From assembly GCA_026770585.1 (NCBI GenBank), contig MU646663.1:270715-282033 (forward strand): a stretch of 11,319 nt of DNA, in the 5' to 3' direction. A program made the translations under genes and the position numbers. Position 1 is the first letter of the stretch. Each line of letters begins with the position of its first letter. Source of the DNA: Baffinella frigidus (taxonomy: Eukaryota > Cryptophyceae > Cryptomonadales > Baffinellaceae). The notes under the pieces were generated by a model. That model was not told the DNA's origin, ran no database searches, and saw nothing but the letters and a program-made list of their open reading frames with translations. Positions 9,001 to 11,203 of this stretch are shown one piece after another.

Positions 9001-11203
9001 GACCCCTACATAGAGAAATACGTTTATCGATGCCTGAACTCTTAACCCCTAAACTATCAACCATGAATCCAGGTGACGGCGCAAGACTGCCTGGGAGGCT
9101 GCGGACCGCAAGTCCTTTATCTAACCTCAAACCCTAAACCCCAAACACTAAAACCTGAGCCCGAGAGAAATACCTTTATGGATACCTGAACCCTAAAGAC
9201 CATCACCAATAAACGCAGGTCACCGCGCAAGACTGCCTGGGAGGGTGCGGGCCGCAAGACCTTTATCTGACCTTCAACCCTAAACCCCAAATCCTGAACC
9301 CTAAACCCTAAACCCTAAACCCTAAACCCTAAACCCGAAACCTTCAACCCTAACCCCAACACAGGTGACAGCGCAAGACTGCCTGGGAGGGTGCGGGCCC
9401 GGCGCGTGCGTCCAGCACGAGTAACCTCCCAACCCTAAACCCTAAACCCTAAACCCTAAACCCTAAACCCTAAACCCCAAAGAAAGAAAGAAAGAAAGAC
9501 CTTTGGCATACCTCAACCCTCAAGCCCAAACCCAAAACCCAAACCAGGTGCGAGTGTCCCCAAGGCTTTTCGGGCGAGAGCTGCCAGCACGAGGTTACCG
9601 CACCCCAAACCAGAGCTTTTGGAGAGGAACGCGGTGGTCACGCGGTGGTCACGCGGTGCTAGTGCCCCCATTAACCGCCGGATAGCGTTCGTGTGTCCCC
9701 ATTAACCAACGGATAGCGTTCCTAACCGATAGATAGTGTGTCCAGCACGAGTGCGAGTGCCCTCAAGGCTTTTCGGGCGAGAGCTGCCAGAACGAAGTCG
9801 CCGCACCCTACTCCCTCTACCCTGAACCCTAATCCCTAAACCCGAAGCCCTAACCGACGAACCCGAAGCCCTGAACCCTAAACACTAAACCTCAAACCCT
9901 CAACGCCACCTCCTAAACACTAAGCCCCAAGCCCAAAAACCTAATCCCCAAACCCTTCAACCCTTAACCCTCAACCCTCAACCCTGCACCCTCAACCTCT
10001 CAACCTTACACCCTAAACCTCAAACCACAAACCCTCCACTTTGAACCCTGAACCCCAAACTCTACATCCAAACCCCAAACCCTCAACCCCCAACCCCAAA
10101 CCCCAAACCCCAAAACAGGTGGTGACGTGCACGCTGGGCGCGTTCGGCACCGACCACTCGAAACGCTGCCCCAGCTCCGACTTCGAGTGCATCGGACCTG
10201 ATGTACCTTACCCTACCCTACCCTACCCTACCCTACCCTACCCTACCCTACCCTACCCTACCCTGCCCTACCCTACCCTACCCTACCCTACCCTACCCTA
10301 CCCTACCCTACCCTACCCTACCCTAACCTACCCTACCCTACCTCTCTCTCAAAGGCTGATTCCGTCTCACCAATTTGGTGGAACAGGGCTCTTTCGCGGT
10401 CAAAAGTTGACGGATTTGCACCTCGAACTCAGCGTGTCAACTTGCGAACAGTCTGTCAACCCGAGTGAGGTCGTCAAACCCGAAACCCTGCACCAGGGCC
10501 GCTTGGCACGTCCCCGATTAGTACGAGGAACCACCCTGGTCTCGTCCGGATAAGTACCAGGAAGGGCGAGGCTTAGTCAACTGCGTGTGAGCCCGAAACC
10601 TGAAACCCCGAAAACAGGGGCGCGTGGGTCGTGGGAGCACCGGGGGGGTGTCTCGTCCGGTTTGCACGCCACTATTAGTACCAGGAAACACCCTGGTCAC
10701 GTCCGATTGGTACCGGGAAACACCCTGGTCACGTCCAAAACGGTAAACCCGAACCCCTGAATCAGGGGCGCGTGGGCCGTGGGAGCACCGAGGGGGTGTG
10801 CGTGTGCGCGCCGGGCCGCTCAGGTGCGAAAACCCGAACCCCTAAACCCTAAGCCATACACCCTAAACCCTAAACCCTTAACTGGAAACCATAACCCATA
10901 AACCATAAACCATAAACCATAAACCATAAACCATAAGCCCTCACCCCTAAACCCTCTCGTCGCCCGGGCGCTCAGGGGAGAAGTGCGCGCGGGATGTGTG
11001 CGAGGGGACAACTTGCCTGGAACCCAAGCAGTTGACTCATTTCACCCTTTCCTGGTACAGTCGTGTCCACACCCGTGGTACAAACGGTGCTGAATCAGTC
11101 AACTGCGGCAGGGGAGAAGTGCGAGCGGGATGTGTGCGAGGGGACGGTGCGGCTTGACTGGAACCGCGGAGAACTCCGGGACCACTTCAACCGGTCTCAA
11201 TAA
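57..11203 (+). CDS. Split gene, 19 exons: subtilase C-terminal domain - EGF - EGF - CUB - EGF - EGF (5' partial)
   Basis: Joining 57-83, 412-482, 1170-1257, 1754-1813, 2679-2748, 3640-3722, 4218-4295, 4896-4940, 5142-5193, 5584-5751, 6652-6761, 7037-7095, 7482-7599, 8500-8568, 9365-9420, 9548-9593, 10119-10202, 10766-10823 and 11112-11203 gives 477 codons plus TAA with no internal stop. All 18 introns are GT-AG and every phase agrees. Domains by residue: 1-101 resembles the beta-sandwich that follows the catalytic core in KP-43-type S8 subtilases; 107-137 and 143-176 are six-cysteine EGF repeats; about 202-368 is a CUB domain; 372-397 and 404-451 are EGF repeats. The catalytic Asp/His/Ser would be encoded upstream, so activity cannot be judged. 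Inference: a secreted or surface protease whose EGF/CUB tail serves adhesion or substrate docking. No transmembrane segment is visible. Exon 1's acceptor and the 3' end are the least certain parts. Confidence 0.85.
84..411 (+). other. Intron 1 (phase 0)
   Basis: GT...AG intron. Bases 84-337 are unique-looking mixed sequence with the right copy of the direct repeat. Only 338-400 is telomere-like (CCCTA/CCCTAAA variants). Frames 2 and 3 are both open over the first ~220 bases, which I take as chance in GC-rich DNA beyond exon 1. Confidence 0.6.
266..336 (+). repeat. Direct repeat, right copy (intron 1)
   Basis: Diverged copy of 1-54 with two insertions (GCA near 280 and about 16 bases near 308-325). 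It implies a tandem duplication of about 265 bp that spanned exon 1. The downstream copy of exon 1 itself is not recognisable. Confidence 0.65.
412..482 (+). CDS. Exon 2: VTILGNHKLNDTR segment
   Basis: Lies between AG at 410-411 and GTGACC at 483. It gives 23 codons plus two bases, starting VLVRPGGAAGG and ending with the split codon for Arg 33. GN after a short loop matches the 'Y-x-GN' stretch that follows VNDLDL in S8 C-terminal domains. Two 3'-end copies lie in the following intron (571-615, 745-765). Confidence 0.8.
571..615 (+). pseudogene. Exon 2 copy, 3' part, donor kept
   Basis: Repeats GVTILGNHKLNDTR with two base changes and ends at a GTACGC donor. The VLVRPGG start of the exon is missing. 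Confidence 0.85.
745..765 (+). pseudogene. Exon 2 copy, last ~20 nt
   Basis: Encodes GKLNDTW after a GCAG and before GTGCGC. Shortest and most diverged of the three exon 2 copies. Confidence 0.65.
1050..1089 (+). pseudogene. Exon 3 copy, 5' part, acceptor kept
   Basis: After TAG, encodes CEDAACAEPDRLN, then diverges where the true exon continues TNEQIVV. The acceptor is intact; there is no matching donor. Confidence 0.85.
1170..1257 (+). CDS. Exon 3: NEQIVVENPAAGVYQ strand
   Basis: Acceptor AG 1168-1169, donor GTACCC at 1258. One base completes the split Arg codon, then 29 codons. DRLNTNEQIVVENPAAGVYQ fits the pattern D-x-x-N-x-x-E-x-V-x-x-x-x-P-x-x-G-x-Y in subtilase C-terminal and pre-peptidase C-terminal-like domains. 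This is the strongest single anchor for the protease assignment. CEDAAC at its start adds two cysteines. Confidence 0.85.
1426..1453 (+). pseudogene. Exon 4 copy 1, 5' part
   Basis: Encodes VWLLGSSGVH, then runs into telomere-like sequence. Preceded by CAA where the true exon has TAG, so the acceptor is probably lost. Confidence 0.75.
1603..1629 (+). pseudogene. Exon 4 copy 2, 5' part
   Basis: Encodes VWVLGSSLLY and ends at ACCCGAAACC, that is directly in heptamer repeat. Preceded by CAA rather than an AG acceptor. Confidence 0.75.
1754..1813 (+). CDS. Exon 4: VWVMGSSVVY segment
   Basis: Lies between TAG at 1751-1753 and GTTTGC at 1814, phase 0 at both ends, exactly 20 codons (VWVMGSSVVYHDDEDNVPTQ). 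It follows AGVYQ as the next beta strand ('Y-x-V-x-V-x-G' pattern). This copy was chosen over the equally long copy at 2221-2280 because only this one has a GT donor. Both are open. Confidence 0.75.
1826..1973. mobile_element. MITE-like element with ~45-bp terminal inverted repeats
   Basis: The left end TAGCTCTGTCCCAC and the right end GTGGGACAGAGCTA are reverse complements, and the match continues through CTCCTCATCAATTCGCCCCC-type sequence for about 45 bp per arm with small gaps. The centre is about 55 bp and AT-richer than the surroundings. TA at each outer edge is compatible with a TA target site, as in Tc1/mariner-derived MITEs, but TA could be part of the repeat. It has no coding capacity. 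Confidence 0.8.
1992..2090. repeat. GC-rich inverted repeat
   Basis: AGCGCGCGCGCAGCG at 1992-2006 is perfectly complementary to CGCTGCGCGCGCGCT at 2076-2090. Between them lie CGCTCTTGACT repeats and a GCTAGTC/GACTAGC pair, so a long hairpin could form. It may be a second small inverted-repeat element next to the one at 1826. Confidence 0.7.
2221..2280 (+). pseudogene. Exon 4 copy 4, full length, donor lost
   Basis: Exactly 60 nt, open, encoding GWVLGSCIVYADDEDNVLSQ after a GCAG acceptor. The base after CAG is T, not GT, so it cannot splice as exon 4 does. It is immediately followed by G-strand telomere-like sequence. It may be a decayed duplicate or an alternative exon using a non-GT donor. 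Confidence 0.75.
2281..2420 (-). repeat. Telomere-like tract, G-rich strand as sense
   Basis: TTTGGGG and TTTGGGC units on the + strand, the reverse of almost all other tracts. It begins exactly where the donorless exon 4 copy ends. Confidence 0.85.
2445..2497 (+). pseudogene. Exon 5 copy, 5' part, acceptor kept
   Basis: After GCAG, encodes AYALAITGPGLEAVSAS, then continues into ACCCTAAACC instead of the SQCPP end of the exon. Confidence 0.85.
2679..2748 (+). CDS. Exon 5: AYALAITGPG strand and link to EGF1
   Basis: Acceptor AG 2677-2678, donor GTCCTT at 2749. It has 23 codons plus one base and begins AYALAITGPGLEAISASDSQ. Q-x-(Y/F)-(A/S)-L-x-I-x-G is the last strand of the KP-43-like C-terminal domain. 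C103 follows and the split codon gives Gly before the first EGF cysteine. A 5'-part copy lies upstream (2445-2497) and a 3'-part copy downstream (2965-3020). Confidence 0.85.
2766..2950 (+). repeat. Array of ~31-bp palindromic repeat (array A)
   Basis: Five to six head-to-tail units of the form CGTCCGATTTGTACC followed by AGAAAACACCCTGGTC. Each unit can pair ACCAG with CTGGT around an A-rich loop. Units differ by a few bases. Related copies occur at 3246-3360, 5496-5562, 10505-10560 and 10672-10738. Confidence 0.85.
2965..3020 (+). pseudogene. Exon 5 copy, 3' part, donor kept
   Basis: Aligns to the second half of exon 5 (I-GPGL-AISASD-x-x-CP) with a one-codon gap and ends at GTGCGT. The AYALA start is missing. 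Confidence 0.8.
3198..3248 (+). pseudogene. Exon 6 copy 1, 5' part
   Basis: GCAG acceptor, then GCPAGCSGARGTCPDAA, then the palindromic repeat array replaces the rest of the exon. Confidence 0.85.
3246..3360 (+). repeat. Array of ~31-bp palindromic repeat (array B)
   Basis: Four units in the same orientation as array A, starting at the 3' edge of the first exon 6 copy. A degenerate tail with TAATACCACGGTCCCGT at 3388-3404 recurs at 3591-3608 next to the third exon 6 copy. Confidence 0.8.
3449..3469 (+). pseudogene. Exon 6 copy 2, first ~20 nt
   Basis: GCAG acceptor and GCPAGCS, then ACCCTACACC heptamer sequence. Confidence 0.75.
3545..3584 (+). pseudogene. Exon 6 copy 3, 5' part
   Basis: CCAG acceptor, then GCPADCSGARTCS up to a GTTGG. 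The spacing inside CSGARTC is one codon shorter than in the true exon. Confidence 0.8.
3640..3722 (+). CDS. Exon 6: EGF repeat 1 (CPAGCSGERGTC)
   Basis: Acceptor AG 3638-3639, donor GTGCCC at 3723. Two bases plus 27 codons. Cysteines at residues 107, 111, 118, 126 and 128 with C137 from exon 7 make a tenascin-type EGF repeat (C-x3-C-x6-C-x7-C-x-C-x8-C). CSGERGTC matches the usual CSGHGTC loop and TCTPPYQGFGC the closing loop. Three truncated 5' copies precede it (3198, 3449, 3545). Confidence 0.9.
3948..3999 (+). pseudogene. Exon 7 copy, 5' part
   Basis: Encodes GFGVASVQECPGGVGAC, then ends shortly before the MITE-like element. The acceptor reads CAA-GGG where the true exon has CAG-GGG. Confidence 0.8.
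4027..4184. mobile_element. MITE-like element, CACTGCTAGCCAG termini
   Basis: CACTGCTAGCCAG at 4032-4044 is the perfect reverse complement of CTGGCTAGCAGTG at 4168-4180. Weaker pairing continues inward through GATTTT and AGTCAAT/ATTGACT. AACT flanks both sides (4027-4030, 4181-4184) as a candidate target duplication. About 150 bp, AT-rich, non-coding, clearly foreign to the heptamer background. Confidence 0.78.
4218..4295 (+). CDS. Exon 7: end of EGF1 and start of EGF2 (CSGHGTCV)
   Basis: Acceptor CCAG ending 4217, donor GTACAC at 4296, phase 0, 26 codons. GFGC closes EGF1. C143, C152 and C158 open EGF2 with the canonical CSGHGTC motif. One 5' copy upstream (3948-3999) and two 3' copies downstream (4453-4478, 4636-4654) surround it. 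Confidence 0.9.
4453..4478 (+). pseudogene. Exon 7 copy, 3' part, donor kept
   Basis: Encodes RSGHGTCV and ends at GTACCC, matching the last codons of exon 7. Confidence 0.75.
4636..4654 (+). pseudogene. Exon 7 copy, last ~18 nt, donor kept
   Basis: Encodes GHGTCV before GTAACC. Confidence 0.7.
4896..4940 (+). CDS. Exon 8: EGF2 C-terminal loop (CECETGWGGE)
   Basis: Acceptor CCCAG ending 4895, donor GTTCGA at 4941, phase 0, 15 codons: VQQGTCECETGWGGE. C165 and C167 are the C-x-C pair of EGF2 and GWGGE precedes the last cysteine, which exon 9 supplies. The exon is short, but its frame and cysteine spacing fit the neighbours exactly. Confidence 0.85.
5037..5125 (+). repeat. CCCCAAA-variant heptamer tract (intron 8)
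   Basis: Six or more consecutive CCCCAAA units, all sharing the T-to-C variant, then related units up to the exon 9 acceptor. Confidence 0.85.
5142..5193 (+). CDS. Exon 9: EGF2 last cysteine and linker
   Basis: Acceptor CCAG ending 5141, donor GTCATG at 5194. 17 codons plus one base: DCSEYQCEPGVVEKITL. C176 completes EGF2. C181 lies in the linker before the CUB domain. No truncated copy of this exon was found nearby. Confidence 0.8.
5350..5385 (+). pseudogene. Exon 10 copy 1, 5' part
   Basis: ACAG acceptor, then VGKSETVQACL, then heptamer sequence in place of the CUB region. Confidence 0.85.
5454..5484 (+). pseudogene. Exon 10 copy 2, 5' part
   Basis: ACAG acceptor, then VGKSETVQA and a TGA in the exon frame. 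It is followed by the inverted palindromic repeat. Confidence 0.85.
5496..5562 (-). repeat. ~31-bp palindromic repeat, inverted copies
   Basis: The reverse complement shows CTGTCCGATTCGTACCAGGA followed by a diverged unit with GTCACGTCCG. This is the only clear minus-orientation copy of the family in the window. Confidence 0.7.
5584..5751 (+). CDS. Exon 10: CUB domain, N-terminal half
   Basis: The longest exon (168 nt). Acceptor ACAG ending 5583, donor GTAGCC at 5752, phase 1 at both ends. It encodes YQANAACAWEITLPEGGSVG and later LQITHLEIE, matching the CUB pattern Y-x-x-N-x-x-C-x-W-x-I-x-x-P-x-G-x-x-V-x-L-x-F-x-x-F-x-x-E. C202 and C215 are candidates for the first CUB disulfide, though their 13-residue spacing is about half the usual one. 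Two 5' copies upstream and one 3' copy downstream are in the introns. Confidence 0.88.
5778..5918 (-). repeat. Telomere-like G-strand segments
   Basis: GGGTTTCGGGTTCAGGGTTT and TTTTGGGGTTTGGGTGTTTA on the + strand flank about 65 bp of non-repeat DNA. The opposite orientation to most tracts suggests a local inversion. Confidence 0.75.
5927..5958 (+). pseudogene. Exon 10 copy, 3' part, donor kept
   Basis: Encodes SVNYFICVLP with donor GTACCT, matching SVNYFIPVLP at the end of exon 10. Confidence 0.85.
5965..6135 (+). repeat. CCCGAAA / ACACGGA variant tract
   Basis: Starts with GGAACACGGAACACGGAACC-type units and becomes a clean run of CCCGAAA (6089-6127). Neighbouring units share the same variant bases. 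Confidence 0.85.
6236..6248 (+). pseudogene. Exon 11 copy 1, first ~13 nt
   Basis: TGCAG acceptor followed by GATGCAACGGGAC, then CCTACA repeat. Confidence 0.65.
6330..6351 (+). pseudogene. Exon 11 copy 2, 5' part
   Basis: GGCAG acceptor, encodes CNGSVLC, then diverges. Confidence 0.75.
6468..6530 (+). pseudogene. Exon 11 copy 3, 5' half
   Basis: GGCAG acceptor, encodes CNGTVECDDACDWDGLHLIY and stays open to a TAG about nine codons on. It has no donor. It differs from the true exon mostly by conservative changes. Confidence 0.85.
6652..6761 (+). CDS. Exon 11: CUB domain, middle (CDWDGLHLIRG)
   Basis: Acceptor GGCAG ending 6651, donor GTACGT at 6762. Two bases plus 36 codons, starting CNGTVECEDECDWDGLHLIR. 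C-x-x-D-x-L-x-(I/L) followed by Gly corresponds to the central CUB strand. Three progressively longer 5' copies lie upstream at 6236, 6330 and 6468, all with the same GGCAG or TGCAG acceptor. Confidence 0.8.
6770..7030 (+). other. Intron 11 content: CCCTACA tract and exon 12 copy
   Basis: CCCTACA and CCCTACT units dominate 6770-6840, then CCCTAAA/CCCTACA. A 5' copy of exon 12 interrupts at 6902-6922. Confidence 0.7.
6902..6922 (+). pseudogene. Exon 12 copy, 5' part
   Basis: GCAG acceptor, encodes GQPCHDW, then ACCCTACTCT repeat replaces AKEQPGYFG. Confidence 0.85.
7037..7095 (+). CDS. Exon 12: CUB domain, GTLCG motif
   Basis: Acceptor GCAG ending 7036, donor GTAAAC at 7096. 19 codons plus two bases, GQPCHDWAKEQPGYFGTLC. 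The CG completed across the splice is the typical '(L/Y)CG' of CUB domains that precedes the last two strands. A 5' copy sits at 6902-6922. Confidence 0.8.
7318..7380 (+). other. Unexplained GC-rich island in intron 12
   Basis: Non-repeat sequence between two pure heptamer tracts, reading VYHDTCPPLLPGMSRMIE in one frame. It has no matching splice pair that keeps phase with exons 12 and 13. It may be the remnant of a lost exon, or a skipped or alternative one. Confidence 0.4.
7381..7480 (+). repeat. Pure CCCCAAA tract
   Basis: Around thirteen CCCCAAA units with few changes. The longest single-variant tract other than CCCTAAA in the window. Confidence 0.9.
7482..7599 (+). CDS. Exon 13: CUB insert, Pro/Ala-rich
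   Basis: Acceptor CCCAG ending 7481, donor GTACTC at 7600. One base completes Gly 304, then 39 codons beginning DLWWLTDSPSLNFSSAPAPE and ending AGSLAAT. The last residues join smoothly to GSNVLSLVF in exon 14. The Pro/Ala-rich stretch makes this CUB domain unusually long. Other AGs inside (for example 7526-7527) could be used instead, but this one keeps phase with exon 12. Five 3'-part copies follow. Confidence 0.65.
7605..8298 (+). repeat. Exon 13 3'-part copies b-f in intron 13
   Basis: Five copies of the exon 13 end, finishing GCC-ACG plus GT at 7745, 7856, 8017, 8167 (as ACC-ACG) and 8298. Copies b-d also repeat the upstream GCGCCTGAAGC-CTCCCC part and share a CCCCCAAGG-TTCTTTT / GGAGGGTTCTCGGCCCTCG spacer, so the basic unit is about 110-160 bp. 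The copy ending at 8017 is open (ALPVVRWGAGEQAPPAAGSL in the exon frame). All keep a donor; none has an acceptor in phase with exon 12. Confidence 0.8.
8037..8140 (+). repeat. ~105-bp dispersed repeat, copy 1
   Basis: Starts CCTCTGCCTCAAAGGCTGAT and ends GTGTCAACTT. Inside, AAGTTGAC (8102-8109) is complementary to GTCAACTT (8133-8140). It aligns along its whole length with 10339-10443 at roughly 75-80% by eye. It is inserted between exon 13 copies d and e. Confidence 0.85.
8371..8400 (+). pseudogene. Exon 14 copy, 5' part
   Basis: GCAG acceptor, encodes GSNVLSLVFC identically to exon 14, then TAAACACTCAACAC repeat. No base change in 30 nt, so the duplication is recent. Confidence 0.88.
8401..8475 (+). 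repeat. CACCAAA / ACCAAAA variant tract
   Basis: Consecutive units share CACCAAA or ACCAAAA, a variant rare elsewhere in the window. Confidence 0.85.
8500..8568 (+). CDS. Exon 14: CUB domain C-terminal strands (VLSLVFCSDDS...GF)
   Basis: Acceptor CCCAG ending 8499, donor GTCCAA at 8569, phase 0, 23 codons. GSNVLSLVFCSDDSTNYAGF matches the closing CUB consensus N-x-L-x-L-x-F-x-S-D-x-S-x(3-4)-G-F. A 30-nt 5' copy with its own acceptor lies upstream (8371-8400). Confidence 0.9.
8573..8655 (+). repeat. Longest perfect CCCTAAA telomere-type tract
   Basis: About eleven units with a single break (CCCTTAACCC). It is internal to a gene and short, so it is interstitial rather than a chromosome end. 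Confidence 0.92.
8754..8788 (+). repeat. CACTAAA variant tract
   Basis: Four to five identical CACTAAA units inside intron 14, then a return to CCCTAAA and CCCCAAA. Confidence 0.85.
8909..8960 (+). pseudogene. Exon 15 copy 1
   Basis: ACAG acceptor, encodes VTAQDSLGGCGPGARQT. The first EGF cysteine is changed to Ser and the next expected cysteine to Arg, so this copy could not form a normal EGF repeat. A GTATTC follows. Confidence 0.85.
9073..9109 (+). pseudogene. Exon 15 copy 2, 5' part
   Basis: CCAG acceptor, encodes VTAQDCLGGCGP, then continues into the CCTTTAT motif. Confidence 0.85.
9219..9254 (+). pseudogene. Exon 15 copy 3, 5' part
   Basis: GCAG acceptor, encodes VTAQDCLGGCGP, then the same CAAGACCTTTATCTGACC junction type as copy 2, showing that copies 2 and 3 share one origin. 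Confidence 0.85.
9365..9420 (+). CDS. Exon 15: EGF3 N-terminal part (CLGGCGPGAC)
   Basis: Acceptor ACAG ending 9364, donor GTAACC at 9421. 18 codons plus two bases, VTAQDCLGGCGPGACVQH. C372, C376 and C381 open EGF3 directly after the CUB domain. Three truncated copies precede it (8909, 9073, 9219). Only this one has both splice sites and leads in frame to exon 16. Confidence 0.88.
9431..9476 (+). repeat. Perfect CCCTAAA run in intron 15
   Basis: Six units only ten bases after the exon 15 donor. With the CCTTTGGCATACC motif and the acceptor this makes up nearly the whole 127-bp intron. An (AAAG)n stretch lies at 9478-9499. Confidence 0.9.
9548..9593 (+). CDS. Exon 16: EGF3 C-terminal part (CECPQGFSGESC)
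   Basis: Acceptor CCAG ending 9547, donor GTTACC at 9594. One base plus 15 codons: CECPQGFSGESCQHE. This is a textbook C-x-C-x-x-G-(F/Y)-x-G-x-x-C EGF ending. C386, C388 and C397 complete EGF3. A related copy at 9737-9796 carries the same sequence without the preceding intron. Confidence 0.9.
9630..9742 (+). repeat. Short tandem duplications
   Basis: CGCGGTGGTCA occurs two and a half times at 9630-9658. A ~30-bp unit containing CCCATTAACCNNCGGATAGC occurs at 9662-9690 and 9691-9721, with a decayed third unit reaching 9742. Confidence 0.8.
9737..9796 (+). pseudogene. Exon 15-16 copy without the intron
   Basis: Reads CVQHECECPQGFSGESCQNE continuously and ends at a GTCGCC donor. Bases 9737-9750 match the exon 15 end (13 of 14) and 9751-9796 match exon 16 (42 of 46), with nothing at the position where 9421-9547 interrupts the working copy. 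The upstream 14 bases could also derive from the adjacent minisatellite (TGTGTCC) or from the exon 16 end (CCAGCACGAG). Confidence 0.7.
10119..10202 (+). CDS. Exon 17: EGF4 N-terminal part
   Basis: Acceptor ACAG ending 10118, donor GTACCT at 10203, phase 0, 28 codons starting VVTCTLGAFGTDHSKRCPSS and containing C404, C417 and C424. No truncated copy was found. The following intron begins directly with the (CCCTA)n array. Confidence 0.85.
10208..10342 (+). repeat. (CCCTA)n pentanucleotide array
   Basis: About 27 units with two changes (CCCTG at 10261, CCCTAA at 10321). The only pentamer version of the telomere-like unit in the window; it starts a few bases after the exon 17 donor. Confidence 0.95.
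10339..10443 (+). repeat. ~105-bp dispersed repeat, copy 2
   Basis: Same orientation and ends as 8037-8140, with the same AAGTTGAC / GTCAACTT pair (10404-10411, 10436-10443). It follows directly on the (CCCTA)n array. No coding sequence is evident. It is a candidate non-autonomous element present twice in one gene. Confidence 0.85.
10505..10560 (+). repeat. ~31-bp palindromic repeat, copies
   Basis: Two diverged units (GATTAGTACGAGGAACCACC and CCGGATAAGTACCAGGAAGG) just after the dispersed ~105-bp repeat. Confidence 0.7.
10618..10653 (+). pseudogene. Exon 18 copy, 5' part
   Basis: ACAG acceptor, encodes GRVGRGSTGGV, then CTCGTCCGG of the palindromic repeat replaces the CVCAPG part. Confidence 0.85.
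10672..10738 (+). repeat. ~31-bp palindromic repeat, two clean copies
   Basis: Two units with ACCAGGAAACACCCTGGT or its one-base variant, giving a perfect 6-bp stem with a 6-base loop, each followed by CACGTCC. They replace the 3' part of the truncated exon 18 copy. Confidence 0.85.
10766..10823 (+). CDS. Exon 18: EGF4 middle (CVCAPGRSG)
   Basis: Acceptor TCAG ending 10765, donor GTGCGA at 10824. 19 codons plus one base: GRVGRGSTEGVCVCAPGRS. C440 and C442 are the C-x-C pair of EGF4. Exon 19 supplies GEKC. A truncated 5' copy lies at 10618-10653. Confidence 0.82.
10887..10936 (+). repeat. CCATAAA variant tract (intron 18)
   Basis: About seven consecutive CCATAAA units. The same variant occurs only singly elsewhere. 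Confidence 0.9.
10961..11014 (+). pseudogene. Exon 19 copy, 5' part, with possible exon 18 end attached
   Basis: 10976-11014 encodes GEKCARDVCEGT and then diverges (TCLEPKQ) from exon 19. The preceding 15 bases CGCCCGGGCGCTCAG resemble the end of exon 18 (CGCCGGGCCGCTCAG) with two one-base shifts, so exon 18 and 19 ends may be joined here without an intron. Their CAG also works as an acceptor. Confidence 0.7.
11112..11203 (+). CDS. Exon 19: EGF4 last cysteine and candidate C-terminus
   Basis: Acceptor GCAG ending 11111. Two bases, then 29 codons beginning EKCERDVCEGTVRLDWNRGE, then TAA at 11201. C451 closes EGF4 and C456 is extra. A GT at 11194-11195, followed by telomere-like sequence, could instead be a donor giving a longer protein that continues past the (TA)n run. 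The tail after C456 resembles no domain I know. Confidence 0.7.

Larger units (their letters stand above)
8569..9364 (+). other. Intron 14 (phase 0)
   Basis: Perfect CCCTAAA runs (8573-8655), CACTAAA units (8754-8788), three truncated exon 15 copies and most copies of the GAGAAAGACCTTTAT motif. It looks like repeated duplication of a motif-plus-exon-start unit. Confidence 0.75.
8660..9514 (+). repeat. Recurring intronic motif GAGAAAGACCTTTATNGAT
   Basis: Variants at about 8660-8684, 8723-8747, 8861-8885, 9011-9036, 9108-9127, 9162-9188, 9255-9272 and 9490-9514. Most lie directly between heptamer sequence on both sides; two follow truncated exon 15 copies. The core is (A/T)(A/G)CCTTTAT or close to it. 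Confidence 0.75.
9594..10118 (+). other. Intron 16 (phase 0)
   Basis: Holds minisatellite-like repeats (9630-9742), an intron-free exon 15/16 copy, then mixed CCCTAAA, CCCTCAA and CCCCAAA units up to exon 17. Confidence 0.7.
10203..10765 (+). other. Intron 17 (phase 0)
   Basis: Begins with the (CCCTA)n array, then the second ~105-bp repeat, two clusters of the ~31-bp palindromic repeat and a 5' copy of exon 18. Heptamers are scarce here. Confidence 0.7.

Noticed and set aside
900-9476. CCCTAAA tracts as an actual chromosome end.
   Set aside because: Tracts are short, interrupted, on both sides of exons and repeated throughout, with gene sequence continuing to both window edges. They are interstitial.
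10041-10553. 170-codon + strand frame including a PTLPY tandem repeat.
   Set aside because: It combines exon 17 with translation of the (CCCTA)n array and the dispersed repeat. A donor at 10203 with in-phase continuation at 10766 explains exon 17 better.
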